Positions 23,431 to 36,643 are shown, counted from the first letter of the stretch. The stretch: 64,000 nucleotides of DNA from CBDDCX01 sp965226925 (GCA_965226925.1 CBDDEN010000011.1:992001-1056000); one strand, 5' to 3'. Made by a program: numbers and translations. Notes: generated by a model from the letters alone, not told the origin.

Positions 23431-24611
23431 TCCTCGAACTCCTGGTTCGGAGACAGCGGCGAGACCCCCCTGCCCATCAGCCAGACCGCCACGGTCTTCA
23501 TGTGATGCAGACGTCGACGGCTCCACGCGCCTGAGACCTGGGGATACCGTTGGTCCAGCCAGGACCTCGGGGGCAACATCACGTCGAAGGCGTCACGCAG
23601 GATCGACGACGGCGACCCTCCGAGCACCCACTGGGACCGGAGCCCTCGGAATCGAGTCCCGGTCACGGCCGGTTCCGTCCCGAGGAGCCGTGCCCGGTTC
23701 AGGACCCTGGACGGGGCATGGGGCAACTCGGCCGGGACGCCAACAGCCGAGAGCAGCGGGTCCGCGACCTGCACGCGCAGGCCGTCCCTCACGAAGGCCA
23801 ACATCACGCGCAGACCACGCAGGCTACCCCTTCGGGCCGCCAGGTCCGCCAGCAGGTCGGGCCGAGCGAGGCGATCCAAGGAGCGCACCATGTCGCCCAG
23901 CGCCCTCACGTGCGTCACCACCCGCAGGTGTTTCAGGAAGTGCTCGACGAGAAGGAGGAAGTGCGGCTCCTCAGCGGGCAGCCCCGCCTCGAGATCGGCT
24001 CCCTCCCACAACATCTCCGGACCCGCTTCAGATCCAGTGCGAAACGACGCGTAGGGGGTTCGCCAGTGGAGGTCGAGACGGACGGGCATGCCCTTCGGGG
24101 CCTGCCCGTCCGTAAAGGTGAAGGCCGGCAGCCACCCGACACGGGCTTCATCCCACTCCACCCAGGGTGCGAAGCCCGCGGCCTCGAGGGCCGCGACCGC
24201 GGCGCCCGCCGAACTCTCGGGAACCAAGACGTCGGCATCATCCAAGCTTCGGCGAGCCGGCTCCAGGTACGTGCCGTTGAGGAGAAGGGCCACTCCCTTG
24301 AAGGCGATGGAGGGGATGTCCGCGTCGGACAGCGCCGCCCGCGCCCGCTGAGCCGATTCGAGAACCAGGGTGGAGTGGAATCCAGTCTTCAGGTACTGGT
24401 CCTTGAGGCTGGCACCCAACTCCGACTGGAGATTTCCAACCGGTTCCGCCCCCGCGGCCCGCACCTCGGAGTACCAGAGTCCGGTCAGGCGGTGAAAGCG
24501 GAGCAGCTCTACCGTTCGGTCCAGATCGGAACCCGCAGGCCCAAGGTCCTGCGGAGCACGCCCCGCCAACACCTCCGCAACAAAGTCGATCGCAGGATCA
24601 GCCTGAAGCAT
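23427..24611 (-). CDS. Nucleotidyltransferase family protein (PF14907-like) of the cassette
   Basis: About 394 aa from the ATG at 24611; a TTG seven codons upstream is possible but lacks a ribosome site. The family motif 'FKGVALLLNGTYLEPARRSLDDADVLV' (about residues 104-130) places the catalytic Asp-Asp-Ala-Asp at 124-127 in the polymerase-beta fold. 'LDLHWRTPY' and 'LLLVEHFLKHLRVVTHVRALGDM' further on are typical of this family, common in RiPP and lasso-peptide gene clusters. First gene of the cassette, 191 bases behind rpoC, coupled by overlap to the kinase gene. Substrate unknown. Confidence 0.8.
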   Translation of the reverse strand: MLQADPAIDFVAEVLAGRAPQDLGPAGSDLDRTVELLRFHRLTGLWYSEVRAAGAEPVGNLQSELGASLKDQYLKTGFHSTLVLESAQRARAALSDADIPSIAFKGVALLLNGTYLEPARRSLDDADVLVPESSAGAAVAALEAAGFAPWVEWDEARVGWLPAFTFTDGQAPKGMPVRLDLHWRTPYASFRTGSEAGPEMLWEGADLEAGLPAEEPHFLLLVEHFLKHLRVVTHVRALGDMVRSLDRLARPDLLADLAARRGSLRGLRVMLAFVRDGLRVQVADPLLSAVGVPAELPHAPSRVLNRARLLGTEPAVTGTRFRGLRSQWVLGGSPSSILRDAFDVMLPPRSWLDQRYPQVSGAWSRRRLHHMKTVAVWLMGRGVSPLSPNQEFEE

Positions 24612-24710
24612 GCACCCAAATGCCCCCGCCAAAAGACAACGCGGACGATCCTGAGGAGCCGCTCAGCAGGCCCCGGAGAGCGTCACGCCAAGAACCGTCG
24701 ACCGGGAGGA

Positions 24711-24788
24711 TGTCGTCGCCTTCCCGAAGCGCGGGTCTGCGGCAACGCCGCAGAGCGTAGCGTCCGCGCGGAGCGGAAGGCGACGACA
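24711..24788. repeat. Long palindrome between rpoC and the cassette (repeat family copy A)
   Basis: Perfect 14-bp arms (24711-24724 and 24775-24788) enclose a perfect 7-bp stem with an AAC loop at 24737-24753. The centre (GGGTCTGC-GGC...GCCGCAG...TAGC-TCCG) matches that of the palindrome at 36761-36852. No T run follows in the direction of transcription. It could separate rpoC from the cassette by RNA processing, or be a mobile extragenic palindrome. No gene is credible in 24612-24802. Confidence 0.65.
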
Positions 24789-24802
24789 CCCTCCCCGACC
24801 AC

Positions 24803-29089
<4,287 letters not shown>

Positions 29090-29092
29090 CGT

Positions 29093-32000
29093 CTATTCCT
29101 CCCGTCCGAGGGTTACGCTCAGGCCGAGGGCCTGCAGCTCTTTGACAAGCACGTTGAATGACTCCGGAATGCCAGGTTGCGGCAAGTTGTCTCCCTTTAC
29201 GATGGCCTCGTAGACCTTGGAGCGGCCCGTTACATCGTCGGACTTCACCGTGAGGATCTCCTGGAGCGTGTGTGCGGCTCCGTACGCCTCGAGCGCCCAC
29301 ACCTCCATCTCCCCGAATCGCTGCCCGCCGAACTGCGCCTTACCGGCCAGCGGTTGCTGCGTAACCAGAGAGTAGGGTCCGATGCTCCGCGCATGGATCT
29401 TGTCGTCCACCAGGTGGCTGAGCTTTAGCATGTAGATCATGCCGACGGTGATGGGGAAGTCGAACTGCCTTCCGCTGCGCCCGTCCCTCAGGTAGACCTT
29501 ACCGTTGGGTAGGATGCTCGCCGCACTCATGATCTCACGAGAGGCCGCGTCGAGCCCCTCGTTGAGCTTCTGCTTCCGATTCAGGTGCGCGATGGCGGGG
29601 AACTCCTCCGAGAACGTCCCGTCCCTGCGCTGGGACAGCTCCTTCCCCGCTTCGACAAGGTAGTCCCGCAGGCCGTCGAAGAAGACCGACTGGGACTCCG
29701 ACAGCTTGAGCCCCAGATACGCGTCCAGCGTTCGTCCGATGCCGCTGCTGGTAGGCTCGCCCCCGTTGGTGGAGACACCGACCTCCTTCGGAGGCAGGTC
29801 GTGGGCCAGGTCGATGAGCCCGATCGTGGACTCGGCGTCCAGCGCGGGCATCTGGGCCTTGATGTCGAGGCACTGATGCGCCCAGCGGATACCGGCGACC
29901 TTGAGTAGGAGGCCCACCTCATCCTCCGAAGCCCCCTGGAAGACGGGCGTCTTGGCCTCGAATCCCAGAACATGGGCGGCCCAACCCAGGTGCGTCTCCA
30001 GGACTTGCCCAACGTTCATGCGCGAAGGTACGCCCAACGGGTTGAGCACGATCTCGACGGGCGTCCCGTCGGGCAGGAACGGCATGTCCTCCTCGGGCGC
30101 GATCCGAGCGATAATGCCCTTGTTTCCGTGCCTTCCGGCCATCTTGTCGCCAACGGAGAGCTTGCGCTTCTCGGCAATGTAGACCTTGGCGAGCTGCACG
30201 ACCCCCGGCGGGAGCTCGTCGGGCTGGAAGACCTTGTCGATCTGCTCCTCGGTCTTCGCCTTCACCCGCTCGATGCGCTTTTGGGCCTCGTCGACCACGC
30301 GACGGAGCCGCCCGCTGCCGTCCTTGCTCTTCACCTTGAGAGTGCTGAGGTCGAGCTTGTTGAACTTCAGTTCGTCCAAGACCTCCTTGGTGAGCTTGGT
30401 CCCTTCTTTGAAGAACGGCTCGACCGTGCCCTTCTTCAGCGCCAGCGCCACGGTGTTCAGGTGGAGGACTTCCCGAAGCTCCTCGTCGCGGGCCGCGCTG
30501 ATGCGCCTGATCTCTTGACGCTCTTGCTGACGGAGCTCACCGATGCGCGCTCCGTGCTCCTTTTCCAGAAGCGGATCGTCGATGCGCCGCGAGAAGATCT
30601 TCACGTCGATGACGGTACCGCTCATCCCCGGAGGAACGCGCAGGGACGAGTCCTTCACGTCCTTGGCCTTCTCGCCGAAGATGGCCGTGAGGAGCTTCTC
30701 CTCGGGGGAGAGCTCGGTCTCACCCTTGGGAGTGATCTTGCCGACCAGGATGTCGCCACTGGTCAGGCGAGCGCCGCTCCGCACGATCCCACGCTCGTCC
30801 AGGTCGACGAGGCTCTCTTCCGCCACGTTGGGAATCTCGCGGGTGATCTCTTCCATTCCGCGCTTCGTGTCCCGCACGTGAAGCTCGAGTTCCTCAATGT
30901 GGATCGACGTGAACACGTCATCCTTCACCAGCTTCTCGCTGATGACGATCGCGTCCTCGTAGTTGTATCCGTACCAGGGCATGAAGGCGACGACCACGTT
31001 GCGGCCGAGCGCCAACTCCCCGTTGTCGGTCGACGGGCCGTCGGCGATGATGTCGCCCGGGTTGATCTGCTGCCCGTCTTCCACGAGCGGTCGCTGGTTG
31101 ATCGCCGTGTCCTGGTTGGTGCGCCAGAACTTCTTCAGGCGATAGCGATCGTACTGCGCCAGCTTGGCCAGGGGCTGATCCGTCTTGCCCGGGACCACCG
31201 AGCCGGTGTCGATCACGATTTCGTCGGCCGTGACGTGGACGACGCGCCCTCCGCGACGAGCCGTGATGACCGCGCCCGAGTCCCGGGCCACTTTGAATTC
31301 GAGGCCGGTGCCGACGAGCGGCGCATCGGGGTAGAGCAGAGGCACGGCCTGGCGCTGCATGTTCGATCCCATGAGGGCCCGGTTGGCGTCGTCGTGCTCC
31401 AGGAACGGGATCAACGCCGCGGCGACGGACACGAGCTGGTCGGGTGCCACGTCCATATAGTCGATGTCCCCGGGCACGAGCAGAGGGAAGTCCCCCTTCT
31501 CACGGCACATGACGTACTCGTTCAGGAAGTTGCCCTTGTCACCCAACGGGGCGTTGGCCTGGGCGATACGGACCTCTTCCTCTTCGTTGGCCGAGAGCCA
31601 CTCGATCTCGTTCGTGACCTTGCCCTTCACCACCTTGCGATATGGCGTCTCCACGAAGCCCAGCTCGTTGATGCGGCTGTACGTCGTGAGTGACGTGATG
31701 AGTCCGATGTTGGGACCCTCAGGCGTCTCGATGGGACACATGCGCCCGTAGTGCGAATAGTGCACGTCACGGACTTCGAATCCGGCGCGCTCGCGCGTAA
31801 GGCCGCCAGGCCCCAGGGCGGAAAGGCGTCGCTTGTGTGTCATCTCAGCGAGCGGATTCGTCTGATCCATGAACTGGCTGAGCTGGGACGACCCAAAGAA
31901 GGCCTGGATGACGGCCGAGACCGTGCGGGCGTTCACCAGATCGTCGATGTTGACCTTGTCCGGATCCGTGTTGATGGACATGCGCTCTTTGACGAGCCGC

Positions 32001-33283
32001 GCCATCCTGGAGAGACCCACGGAAAATTGATTGGCGATCAGTTCGCCCACGGTCCTGACCCGGCGGTTGCCGAGGTGGTCGATGTCGTCCGTGTTTCCCC
32101 GGCCCTCGCTCAACTCGATCAGGTACCTGAGTATCTCGATGAAGTCCTCTTTGGTGAGGACAGTCTCGTAGCTCGGCGCATCGACGCCGAGGCGCTTGTT
32201 GATCTTGTAGCGACCCACACGGCCGAGGTCATATCGCTTGGGGTTGAAGAAGACGCGCTCCAACGCGATCCGGGCGGTCTCCATGTTCGGCGCGTCTCCG
32301 GGCCGCAAGAGGGAGTAGATGGCGTTTAGCGCCTCTTCTTCGCTCTGCGTCGGATCCTTCCGGAGGGTGTTCTTGACGATGGGACTCTCGCCGCGACCCG
32401 TATCCTGCTCGCTGGCATAGACCTTGATCCGCTTGCGGCCCGTCCGGGCGAGAAGCTCCGATACCTCTTCGTCGATCTCGGTGGCCTCTGCGATCAGCAC
32501 CTCGCCGGTATCGCGATCGATGATCTCCTCGGCGATGACGGACCCGAGGATCTCCTTGGCACCCTGCTTGTCGATCGTTCGCGGATCAACCTTCTTCGTG
32601 GTGAAGAAGAGCTGGTAGATGTCCGCGTCGGTGCCGTAGCCGAACGCACGCAAGAGGGCCGTGGCCGGGAACTTCTTCTTCTTGTCGATGTGGACGTAGC
32701 AGATGGCGTTGATGTCGATGGTGAACTCGACCCACGACCCTCGGAACGGGATGATGCGGGCACTGTGTAGCTTCGACCCGTTGGGGTGGATGTTCTCCTC
32801 GAACACTACGCCGGGCGAGCGATGCAACTGGCTCACCACGACCCGCTCGGCTCCGTTGATGATAAAGGTGCCCAACTCGGTCAGGAGAGGTAGATCACCG
32901 AGATAGACCTCCTTCTCAATGATGTCCCCGGGCCGCTTCTCCCCCTTGTCTTCCAACTCCTCCCAAACGATCAGACGCAGCTTCGCCTTGAGGGGAGCCG
33001 CATACGTCATGTCCCGCTCGATGCACTCCTCGACCGAGTACTTCGGCTCACCCAGAGAAGCCGTGACATACTCGAGCGTGAAGTTCTCGTTCACGTCGGA
33101 GATCGGGAAGATCTCAGCAAAGACACGGTCCAGACCGAAGTCCCATTGTTCCTTGGGATCCACGTCCTGCTCGATGAGCTTCTCGAAGGAGCGGAGTTGG
33201 ACGTCCAACAGGTTGGGCATCGGCATGACCCGCTCGAGCTTCGCGAAGCTCACAACGGCACGATCATCTTTCCTAATATCCAA
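29093..33283 (-). CDS. rpoB: DNA-directed RNA polymerase subunit beta
   Basis: 1396 aa. Start is TTG at 33283 (then Asp-Ile-Arg-Lys-Asp), preceded by AGGGGG; it leads into 'VSFAKLERVMPMPNLLDVQLRSFEKL', the expected N-terminus. The rifampicin region 'GSSQLSQFMDQTNPLAEMTH' followed by 'KRRLSALGPGGL' carries wild-type residues. The C-terminal 'GGQRFGEMEVWALEAYGA' that wraps beta' is intact. It lies behind rplL after a 205-base spacer with strong hairpins. Confidence 0.98.
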   Translation of the reverse strand: MDIRKDDRAVVSFAKLERVMPMPNLLDVQLRSFEKLIEQDVDPKEQWDFGLDRVFAEIFPISDVNENFTLEYVTASLGEPKYSVEECIERDMTYAAPLKAKLRLIVWEELEDKGEKRPGDIIEKEVYLGDLPLLTELGTFIINGAERVVVSQLHRSPGVVFEENIHPNGSKLHSARIIPFRGSWVEFTIDINAICYVHIDKKKKFPATALLRAFGYGTDADIYQLFFTTKKVDPRTIDKQGAKEILGSVIAEEIIDRDTGEVLIAEATEIDEEVSELLARTGRKRIKVYASEQDTGRGESPIVKNTLRKDPTQSEEEALNAIYSLLRPGDAPNMETARIALERVFFNPKRYDLGRVGRYKINKRLGVDAPSYETVLTKEDFIEILRYLIELSEGRGNTDDIDHLGNRRVRTVGELIANQFSVGLSRMARLVKERMSINTDPDKVNIDDLVNARTVSAVIQAFFGSSQLSQFMDQTNPLAEMTHKRRLSALGPGGLTRERAGFEVRDVHYSHYGRMCPIETPEGPNIGLITSLTTYSRINELGFVETPYRKVVKGKVTNEIEWLSANEEEEVRIAQANAPLGDKGNFLNEYVMCREKGDFPLLVPGDIDYMDVAPDQLVSVAAALIPFLEHDDANRALMGSNMQRQAVPLLYPDAPLVGTGLEFKVARDSGAVITARRGGRVVHVTADEIVIDTGSVVPGKTDQPLAKLAQYDRYRLKKFWRTNQDTAINQRPLVEDGQQINPGDIIADGPSTDNGELALGRNVVVAFMPWYGYNYEDAIVISEKLVKDDVFTSIHIEELELHVRDTKRGMEEITREIPNVAEESLVDLDERGIVRSGARLTSGDILVGKITPKGETELSPEEKLLTAIFGEKAKDVKDSSLRVPPGMSGTVIDVKIFSRRIDDPLLEKEHGARIGELRQQERQEIRRISAARDEELREVLHLNTVALALKKGTVEPFFKEGTKLTKEVLDELKFNKLDLSTLKVKSKDGSGRLRRVVDEAQKRIERVKAKTEEQIDKVFQPDELPPGVVQLAKVYIAEKRKLSVGDKMAGRHGNKGIIARIAPEEDMPFLPDGTPVEIVLNPLGVPSRMNVGQVLETHLGWAAHVLGFEAKTPVFQGASEDEVGLLLKVAGIRWAHQCLDIKAQMPALDAESTIGLIDLAHDLPPKEVGVSTNGGEPTSSGIGRTLDAYLGLKLSESQSVFFDGLRDYLVEAGKELSQRRDGTFSEEFPAIAHLNRKQKLNEGLDAASREIMSAASILPNGKVYLRDGRSGRQFDFPITVGMIYMLKLSHLVDDKIHARSIGPYSLVTQQPLAGKAQFGGQRFGEMEVWALEAYGAAHTLQEILTVKSDDVTGRSKVYEAIVKGDNLPQPGIPESFNVLVKELQALGLSVTLGREE

Positions 33284-33300
33284 GGGTTGCCCCCTTTGTC

Positions 33301-33323
33301 GGCCTACACCCCGAGGGGAGGCC
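33301..33323 (-). promoter_or_regulatory. Hairpin just upstream of the rpoB start
   Basis: On the transcribed strand GGCCT...AGGCC arms enclose a CCCC/GGGG stem (33323-33301), ending 17 bases before the TTG start. Its position could affect access of ribosomes to rpoB. No T run follows, so it is not a terminator. Confidence 0.45.
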
Positions 33324-33440
33324 GAACGAGCATATGTTCAACAACGGAAGAAGCGACCGGCCGCTTGGGACGTACACGTACGCCTCCAGCGACCGACGCG
33401 AGTTGGCCCTGTGGTGGTAAACCCGAAAACTGGCGGGTCT

Positions 33441-33484
33441 CACCCGACGTCTCTCGGTCGAGCCGAGAGTTGACGTCACGGGTG
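33441..33484 (-). promoter_or_regulatory. Long bulged hairpin in the rplL-rpoB spacer
   Basis: On the transcribed strand CACCC-GACGT-CTCTCGG pairs with CCGAGAG-ACGTC-GGGTG around a five-base CTCGA loop, with two small bulges, giving about 17 base pairs. It starts 5 bases after the rplL stop. In Escherichia coli the same spacer holds an attenuator and an RNase III site that set the ratio of L7/L12 to polymerase. A similar role here is inferred from position and shape. No T run follows it. Confidence 0.55.
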
Positions 33485-33488
33485 TGAC

Positions 33489-33869
33489 CTACTGCAGGGC
33501 TACCGTGGCGCCCTGCTCCTCCAGCTTCGCCTTGATCTGCTCGGCTTCGTCCTTGGAGACGGCCTCCTTGACCGTGCTGGGAGCTGAGTCGACGACCTCT
33601 TTGGCCTCCTTCAGGCCCAGGCTGGTGACCTCGCGGACGACCTTGATCACCTGGATCTTCTTGTCGCCGACACCTTCGAGTACGACGTCGAACTCGTCCT
33701 GCTCTTCGGCAACCTCGGCACCACCGGCTGCAGGCGCGCCTGCAACGGCCACGGGGGCAGCCATAGCGGTGACGTTGAACTTGTCCTTGAAGGCGTCGAC
33801 GAACTCCGAAAGCTCGAGGACGGTCATGTTGCCGATGGTTTCGAGAAGCTCTTCTTGATTAGTAGCCAT
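33489..33869 (-). CDS. rplL: 50S ribosomal protein L7/L12 (bL12)
   Basis: 126 aa stalk protein. N-terminal dimerisation helices ('LLETIGNMTVLELSEFVDAFKDKF'), an Ala/Gly/Pro hinge at about 36-55 and the C-terminal factor-binding domain 'KKIQVIKVVREVTSLGLKEAKEVVD' are all present. 82 bases behind rplJ. Confidence 0.98.
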   Translation of the reverse strand: MATNQEELLETIGNMTVLELSEFVDAFKDKFNVTAMAAPVAVAGAPAAGGAEVAEEQDEFDVVLEGVGDKKIQVIKVVREVTSLGLKEAKEVVDSAPSTVKEAVSKDEAEQIKAKLEEQGATVALQ

Positions 33870-33952
33870 GATCTTGGCTTTCTCCTCAGTTCGCCCTTGA
33901 TCTGTCCAGGGCTGGGTGTGAATGCCCGGTTGTTACTCGATATGCCAGGAGG

Positions 33953-34483
33953 CTATTCCCCCTCGGCCTCCTTCTGCTGCTTGTACGCATCCAGGAGACC
34001 AGACATCTCCTGAAGCTTGCTCTCCAAGGCCGACGCCAGCATCGCCATCGGAGCCTCGAGGGTGCCCGCCAACTCCGCGAGCAACTGCTCCCTTGGGGGT
34101 AACTTGGCCAGGCGCTCGATCTCGTCGGGCGAAACCACGTTGTTGTCGAGGACCCCGAGCTTGAAGACCGGCTTCGCGTCGTGCTCTTTCGCGAAGTCGC
34201 TGATGACCTTCGCCGGCTCGACCACTCCCTCGTAGCCCAGCACGACCCCTGTGGGGCCGAGGAGGGCCTCGGTGATGTCCGGCAACTCGAGACCCTCGAG
34301 GGCCAACTTCACCAGGCGGTTCTTCACCACCAGGTACTCGGCTCCGGAAGCCTTGAGGTTCCGCCGCAGTCTCGTCATGGACTTGACGTCCAAACCGGAG
34401 AAGTCGGTTAGGTACATGACCGGAGCCTTCCCGACCTTGTCCCGGAAGTCCGCGACGAAGGCTTCTTTTTCCGTCCGGTTCAT
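33953..34483 (-). CDS. rplJ: 50S ribosomal protein L10 (uL10)
   Basis: 176 aa. Base of the L12 stalk. Conserved 'VMYLTDFSGLDVKSMTRLRRNLKASGAEYLVVKNRLVKLAL' and the C-terminal helix for L12 dimers ('ALESKLQEMSGLLDAYKQQKEAE') are present. Only 3 bases separate it from rplA, so the long L10-binding leader of Escherichia coli is missing here. Confidence 0.97.
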   Translation of the reverse strand: MNRTEKEAFVADFRDKVGKAPVMYLTDFSGLDVKSMTRLRRNLKASGAEYLVVKNRLVKLALEGLELPDITEALLGPTGVVLGYEGVVEPAKVISDFAKEHDAKPVFKLGVLDNNVVSPDEIERLAKLPPREQLLAELAGTLEAPMAMLASALESKLQEMSGLLDAYKQQKEAEGE

Positions 34484-34486
34484 CTA

Positions 34487-35182
34487 TTAGCTCCGGCGAT
34501 ACAGGTTGGGATCTATTCTGACACCGGGCCCCATCGTGCTCGAAATCGTAACGCTCTTCACATACGTGCCTTTGGCCGCAGCCGGCTTGGCACGAACGAT
34601 CGAGTCCATGATGGCGCCCAGATTGTCATACAGTTGATCGGGCTCGAACGAGACGCGACCGATCGGCACGTGTACGTTCCCCGTCTTGTCCACGCGGTAC
34701 TCGATCTTCCCGCCCTTGATGTCCTTGACGGCGCGACCGACATCGAAGGTCACCGTCCCGCCCTTGGGAGTCGGCATCAACCCCCGGGGACCGAGAATCC
34801 GACCGAGCGGTCCGACCTTACCCATGAGATCCGGGGTGACGACGCATACATCGAAGTCCAGCCAGCCCTCCCGGATCTTGTCGACGTATTCGACGCCCAC
34901 GAAGTCGGCGCCGGCCTCCGTCGCCTCGGTCTCCTTCTCACCCTGTGCGATGACCAGCAGCCGAACGGTCTTGCCCGTGCCGTGCGGAAGGACGACGGTA
35001 CCCCGAACGATCTGATCGGCCTTGCGGGGATCGACGTTCAGCGAGGTCGCGACCTCGACGGTCTCATCGAACTTCGCCGACGCGAGATCCTTGACCATCT
35101 GGACCGCTTCGTCGGGCTTGAACTGGACGCCCACAGGCACTTTGGCCTTGGCGTCCCGGAATCTCTTACCGTATTTTGGCAT
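34487..35182 (-). CDS. rplA: 50S ribosomal protein L1 (uL1)
   Basis: 231 aa. Mobile L1-stalk protein and, in many bacteria, translational repressor of rplKA. 'GTVVLPHGTGKTVRLLVIAQG', 'GRILGPRGLMPTPKGGTV' and the terminal 'KSVTISSTMGPGVRID' are typical. The 74-base spacer to rplK could hold an L1 operator-like fold, which I did not resolve. Confidence 0.97.
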   Translation of the reverse strand: MPKYGKRFRDAKAKVPVGVQFKPDEAVQMVKDLASAKFDETVEVATSLNVDPRKADQIVRGTVVLPHGTGKTVRLLVIAQGEKETEATEAGADFVGVEYVDKIREGWLDFDVCVVTPDLMGKVGPLGRILGPRGLMPTPKGGTVTFDVGRAVKDIKGGKIEYRVDKTGNVHVPIGRVSFEPDQLYDNLGAIMDSIVRAKPAAAKGTYVKSVTISSTMGPGVRIDPNLYRRS

Positions 35183-35256
35183 GGCTCTGAGCCGGCTTGT
35201 TCATCCTCCCACCCGTGGCGGCTCACACCAGGTGGTCAGCGGATTGTGGGGCGTGA

Positions 35257-35682
35257 CTAGCCTCCTACTTCGATGCCCATGGAGCGAGCGGTTCCCGACA
35301 GCATCCGGACCGCGGCGTCCATGTCCTGCGTGTTCAGATCGGTCCACTTGGTCTGTGCGATCTCCTCCAACTGCTTCCGGCTGATCTTGCCCACCTTCTC
35401 GCGGTTGGGCTCACCCGACGCCTTCTGCAGGCCCGCGGCCTTCTTGATGAGGAAGGAGGCGGGCGGCGTCTTGGTGACGAAGGTGAAGGACCGGTCCGCG
35501 TAGACCGTGATCTCCACGGGAATCGTCACTCCGGGCTGCTGCTGGGTCTTGGAGTTGAACTGCTTGCAGAACTCCATGATGTTCACGCCGTGCTGGCCCA
35601 AAGCGGGACCGACGGGGGGCGCAGGGTTCGCCTGGCCTCCCGTGACGTGGAGCTTGATGAAACCGATGACCTTCTTCGCCAT
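35257..35682 (-). CDS. rplK: 50S ribosomal protein L11 (uL11)
   Basis: 141 aa, normal length. The Pro-rich N-terminal 'GGQANPAPPVGPALGQHGVNIMEFCKQFN' (thiostrepton region) and the C-terminal rRNA-binding domain 'MDAAVRMLSGTARSMGIEV' are intact. It forms the GTPase-centre base and is needed for RelA sensing. 32 bases after nusG. Confidence 0.98.
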   Translation of the reverse strand: MAKKVIGFIKLHVTGGQANPAPPVGPALGQHGVNIMEFCKQFNSKTQQQPGVTIPVEITVYADRSFTFVTKTPPASFLIKKAAGLQKASGEPNREKVGKISRKQLEEIAQTKWTDLNTQDMDAAVRMLSGTARSMGIEVGG

Positions 35683-35714
35683 TTTCCAATCCCGAGACGT
35701 TGCCTACGGGGCTT

Positions 35715-36257
35715 TTAGAACCCCTTCAGCTGCGTGTAATCCAATTCCACCGAGGTCGGCCGCCCGAAGAGCGACACCTCGACCTTGACCTTGCCCTTTT
35801 CCACGTAGACCTCTTGGATCGTGCCGGAGAAGTCACTGAACGGACCCTGCGTGACCTCGACGACCTGACCGACGTGGAAGGGGATCTCTTCCCGCGCGCC
35901 GTCTTCTTCCTTCTCTACCTTGATCCCGAGAATCTTGTTGATCTCGTCCTCATGTAGAGGCTGGGGCGTCTTTCCGGCACCGACGAACTTGATGACCCCC
36001 TGGATGTTGTTGATCGTGTGCATGGTCCTCTCGTTGAGGTCCATGTTCACCAACACGTATCCGGGGTACAGGCGCTTCGTCACCGTGACCCGCTTCCCTT
36101 TGCGAATCTCTACCACGTCCTGCGTCGGGACCACGACGTCTCGGATCTCTCTCGCTTCCTCGACGGCCTCTTCCTCGATCCGACGCTGAATCAGCTTCTG
36201 GACCTTGTTCTCATGTCCGGAATAGGTCTGGATCGCGTACCACTTGGAGTGAGCCAT
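35715..36257 (-). CDS. nusG: Transcription termination/antitermination factor NusG
   Basis: 180 aa. The start Met-Ala-His-Ser-Lys-Trp-Tyr-Ala-Ile-Gln-Thr-Tyr-Ser-Gly is the typical NGN opening; an open frame upstream reads through secE out of frame and is discarded. The NGN domain ends near residue 110, then the KOW domain ('HVGQVVEVTQGPFSDFSGTIQEV') which contacts S10 or Rho. 17 bases after secE. Confidence 0.98.
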   Translation of the reverse strand: MAHSKWYAIQTYSGHENKVQKLIQRRIEEEAVEEAREIRDVVVPTQDVVEIRKGKRVTVTKRLYPGYVLVNMDLNERTMHTINNIQGVIKFVGAGKTPQPLHEDEINKILGIKVEKEEDGAREEIPFHVGQVVEVTQGPFSDFSGTIQEVYVEKGKVKVEVSLFGRPTSVELDYTQLKGF

Positions 36258-36274
36258 GATCATCTGCGCCTCAC

Positions 36275-36487
36275 TCAAGCGCCGAAGATGCCCATGATGA
36301 AGCCGATCACCGTCCGGGAGGCGACGTCCATCATCCAAATGATGCCCGAGATCAGAATTACGAAGACAATGACCACCAGGGTCGCGCTCTTGAGCTGGTC
36401 GTAGTCGGGCCAAGTGACCTTGCTCAACTCCTCCCAGCACTCCTCGATGAAGTCCCGGGTGCTTGAGATCTTTTCGCCGATAGCCAT
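36275..36487 (-). CDS. secE: Preprotein translocase subunit SecE
   Basis: 70 aa with the short single-helix form. The amphipathic 'FIEECWEELSKVTWPDYDQL' is the family hallmark, followed by one transmembrane segment (about residues 36-54). Clamps SecY, which is encoded 30 kb downstream in the same array. Between rpmG and nusG, the standard order. Confidence 0.97.
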   Translation of the reverse strand: MAIGEKISSTRDFIEECWEELSKVTWPDYDQLKSATLVVIVFVILISGIIWMMDVASRTVIGFIMGIFGA

Positions 36488-36490
36488 GTG

Positions 36491-36643
36491 CTACTTAGTC
36501 TCTTTGTGCGCCGTGTGCGTCTTGCACCGCGGGCAGTACTTGCGGTGCTCCACCCGTTCCGGATGCAGCCGCTTGTTCTTCTTCGTGTGGTAGTTCCGCT
36601 CCTCGCAGTCCGTACAAGCGAGGATGATCTTGTCTCGTGCCAT
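36491..36643 (-). CDS. rpmG: 50S ribosomal protein L33 (bL33), zinc-binding form
   Basis: 50 aa. Starts Met-Ala-Arg-Asp-Lys-Ile-Ile-Leu-Ala-Cys and has zinc ligands Cys10, Cys13, Cys37 and Cys40, so it is the C+ type. 'RNYHTKKNKR' is the conserved core. Ends 3 bases before secE. Confidence 0.97.
   Translation of the reverse strand: MARDKIILACTDCEERNYHTKKNKRLHPERVEHRKYCPRCKTHTAHKETK

Noticed and set aside
22513..24611. Complete lasso-peptide cluster
   Set aside because: Kinase, RRE and nucleotidyltransferase fit, but no asparagine-synthetase-like cyclase or transglutaminase-like protease is present.
24598..24789. 63-codon minus-strand frame between rpoC and the nucleotidyltransferase
   Set aside because: It is largely made of the inverted repeat at 24711-24788 and has no family features.
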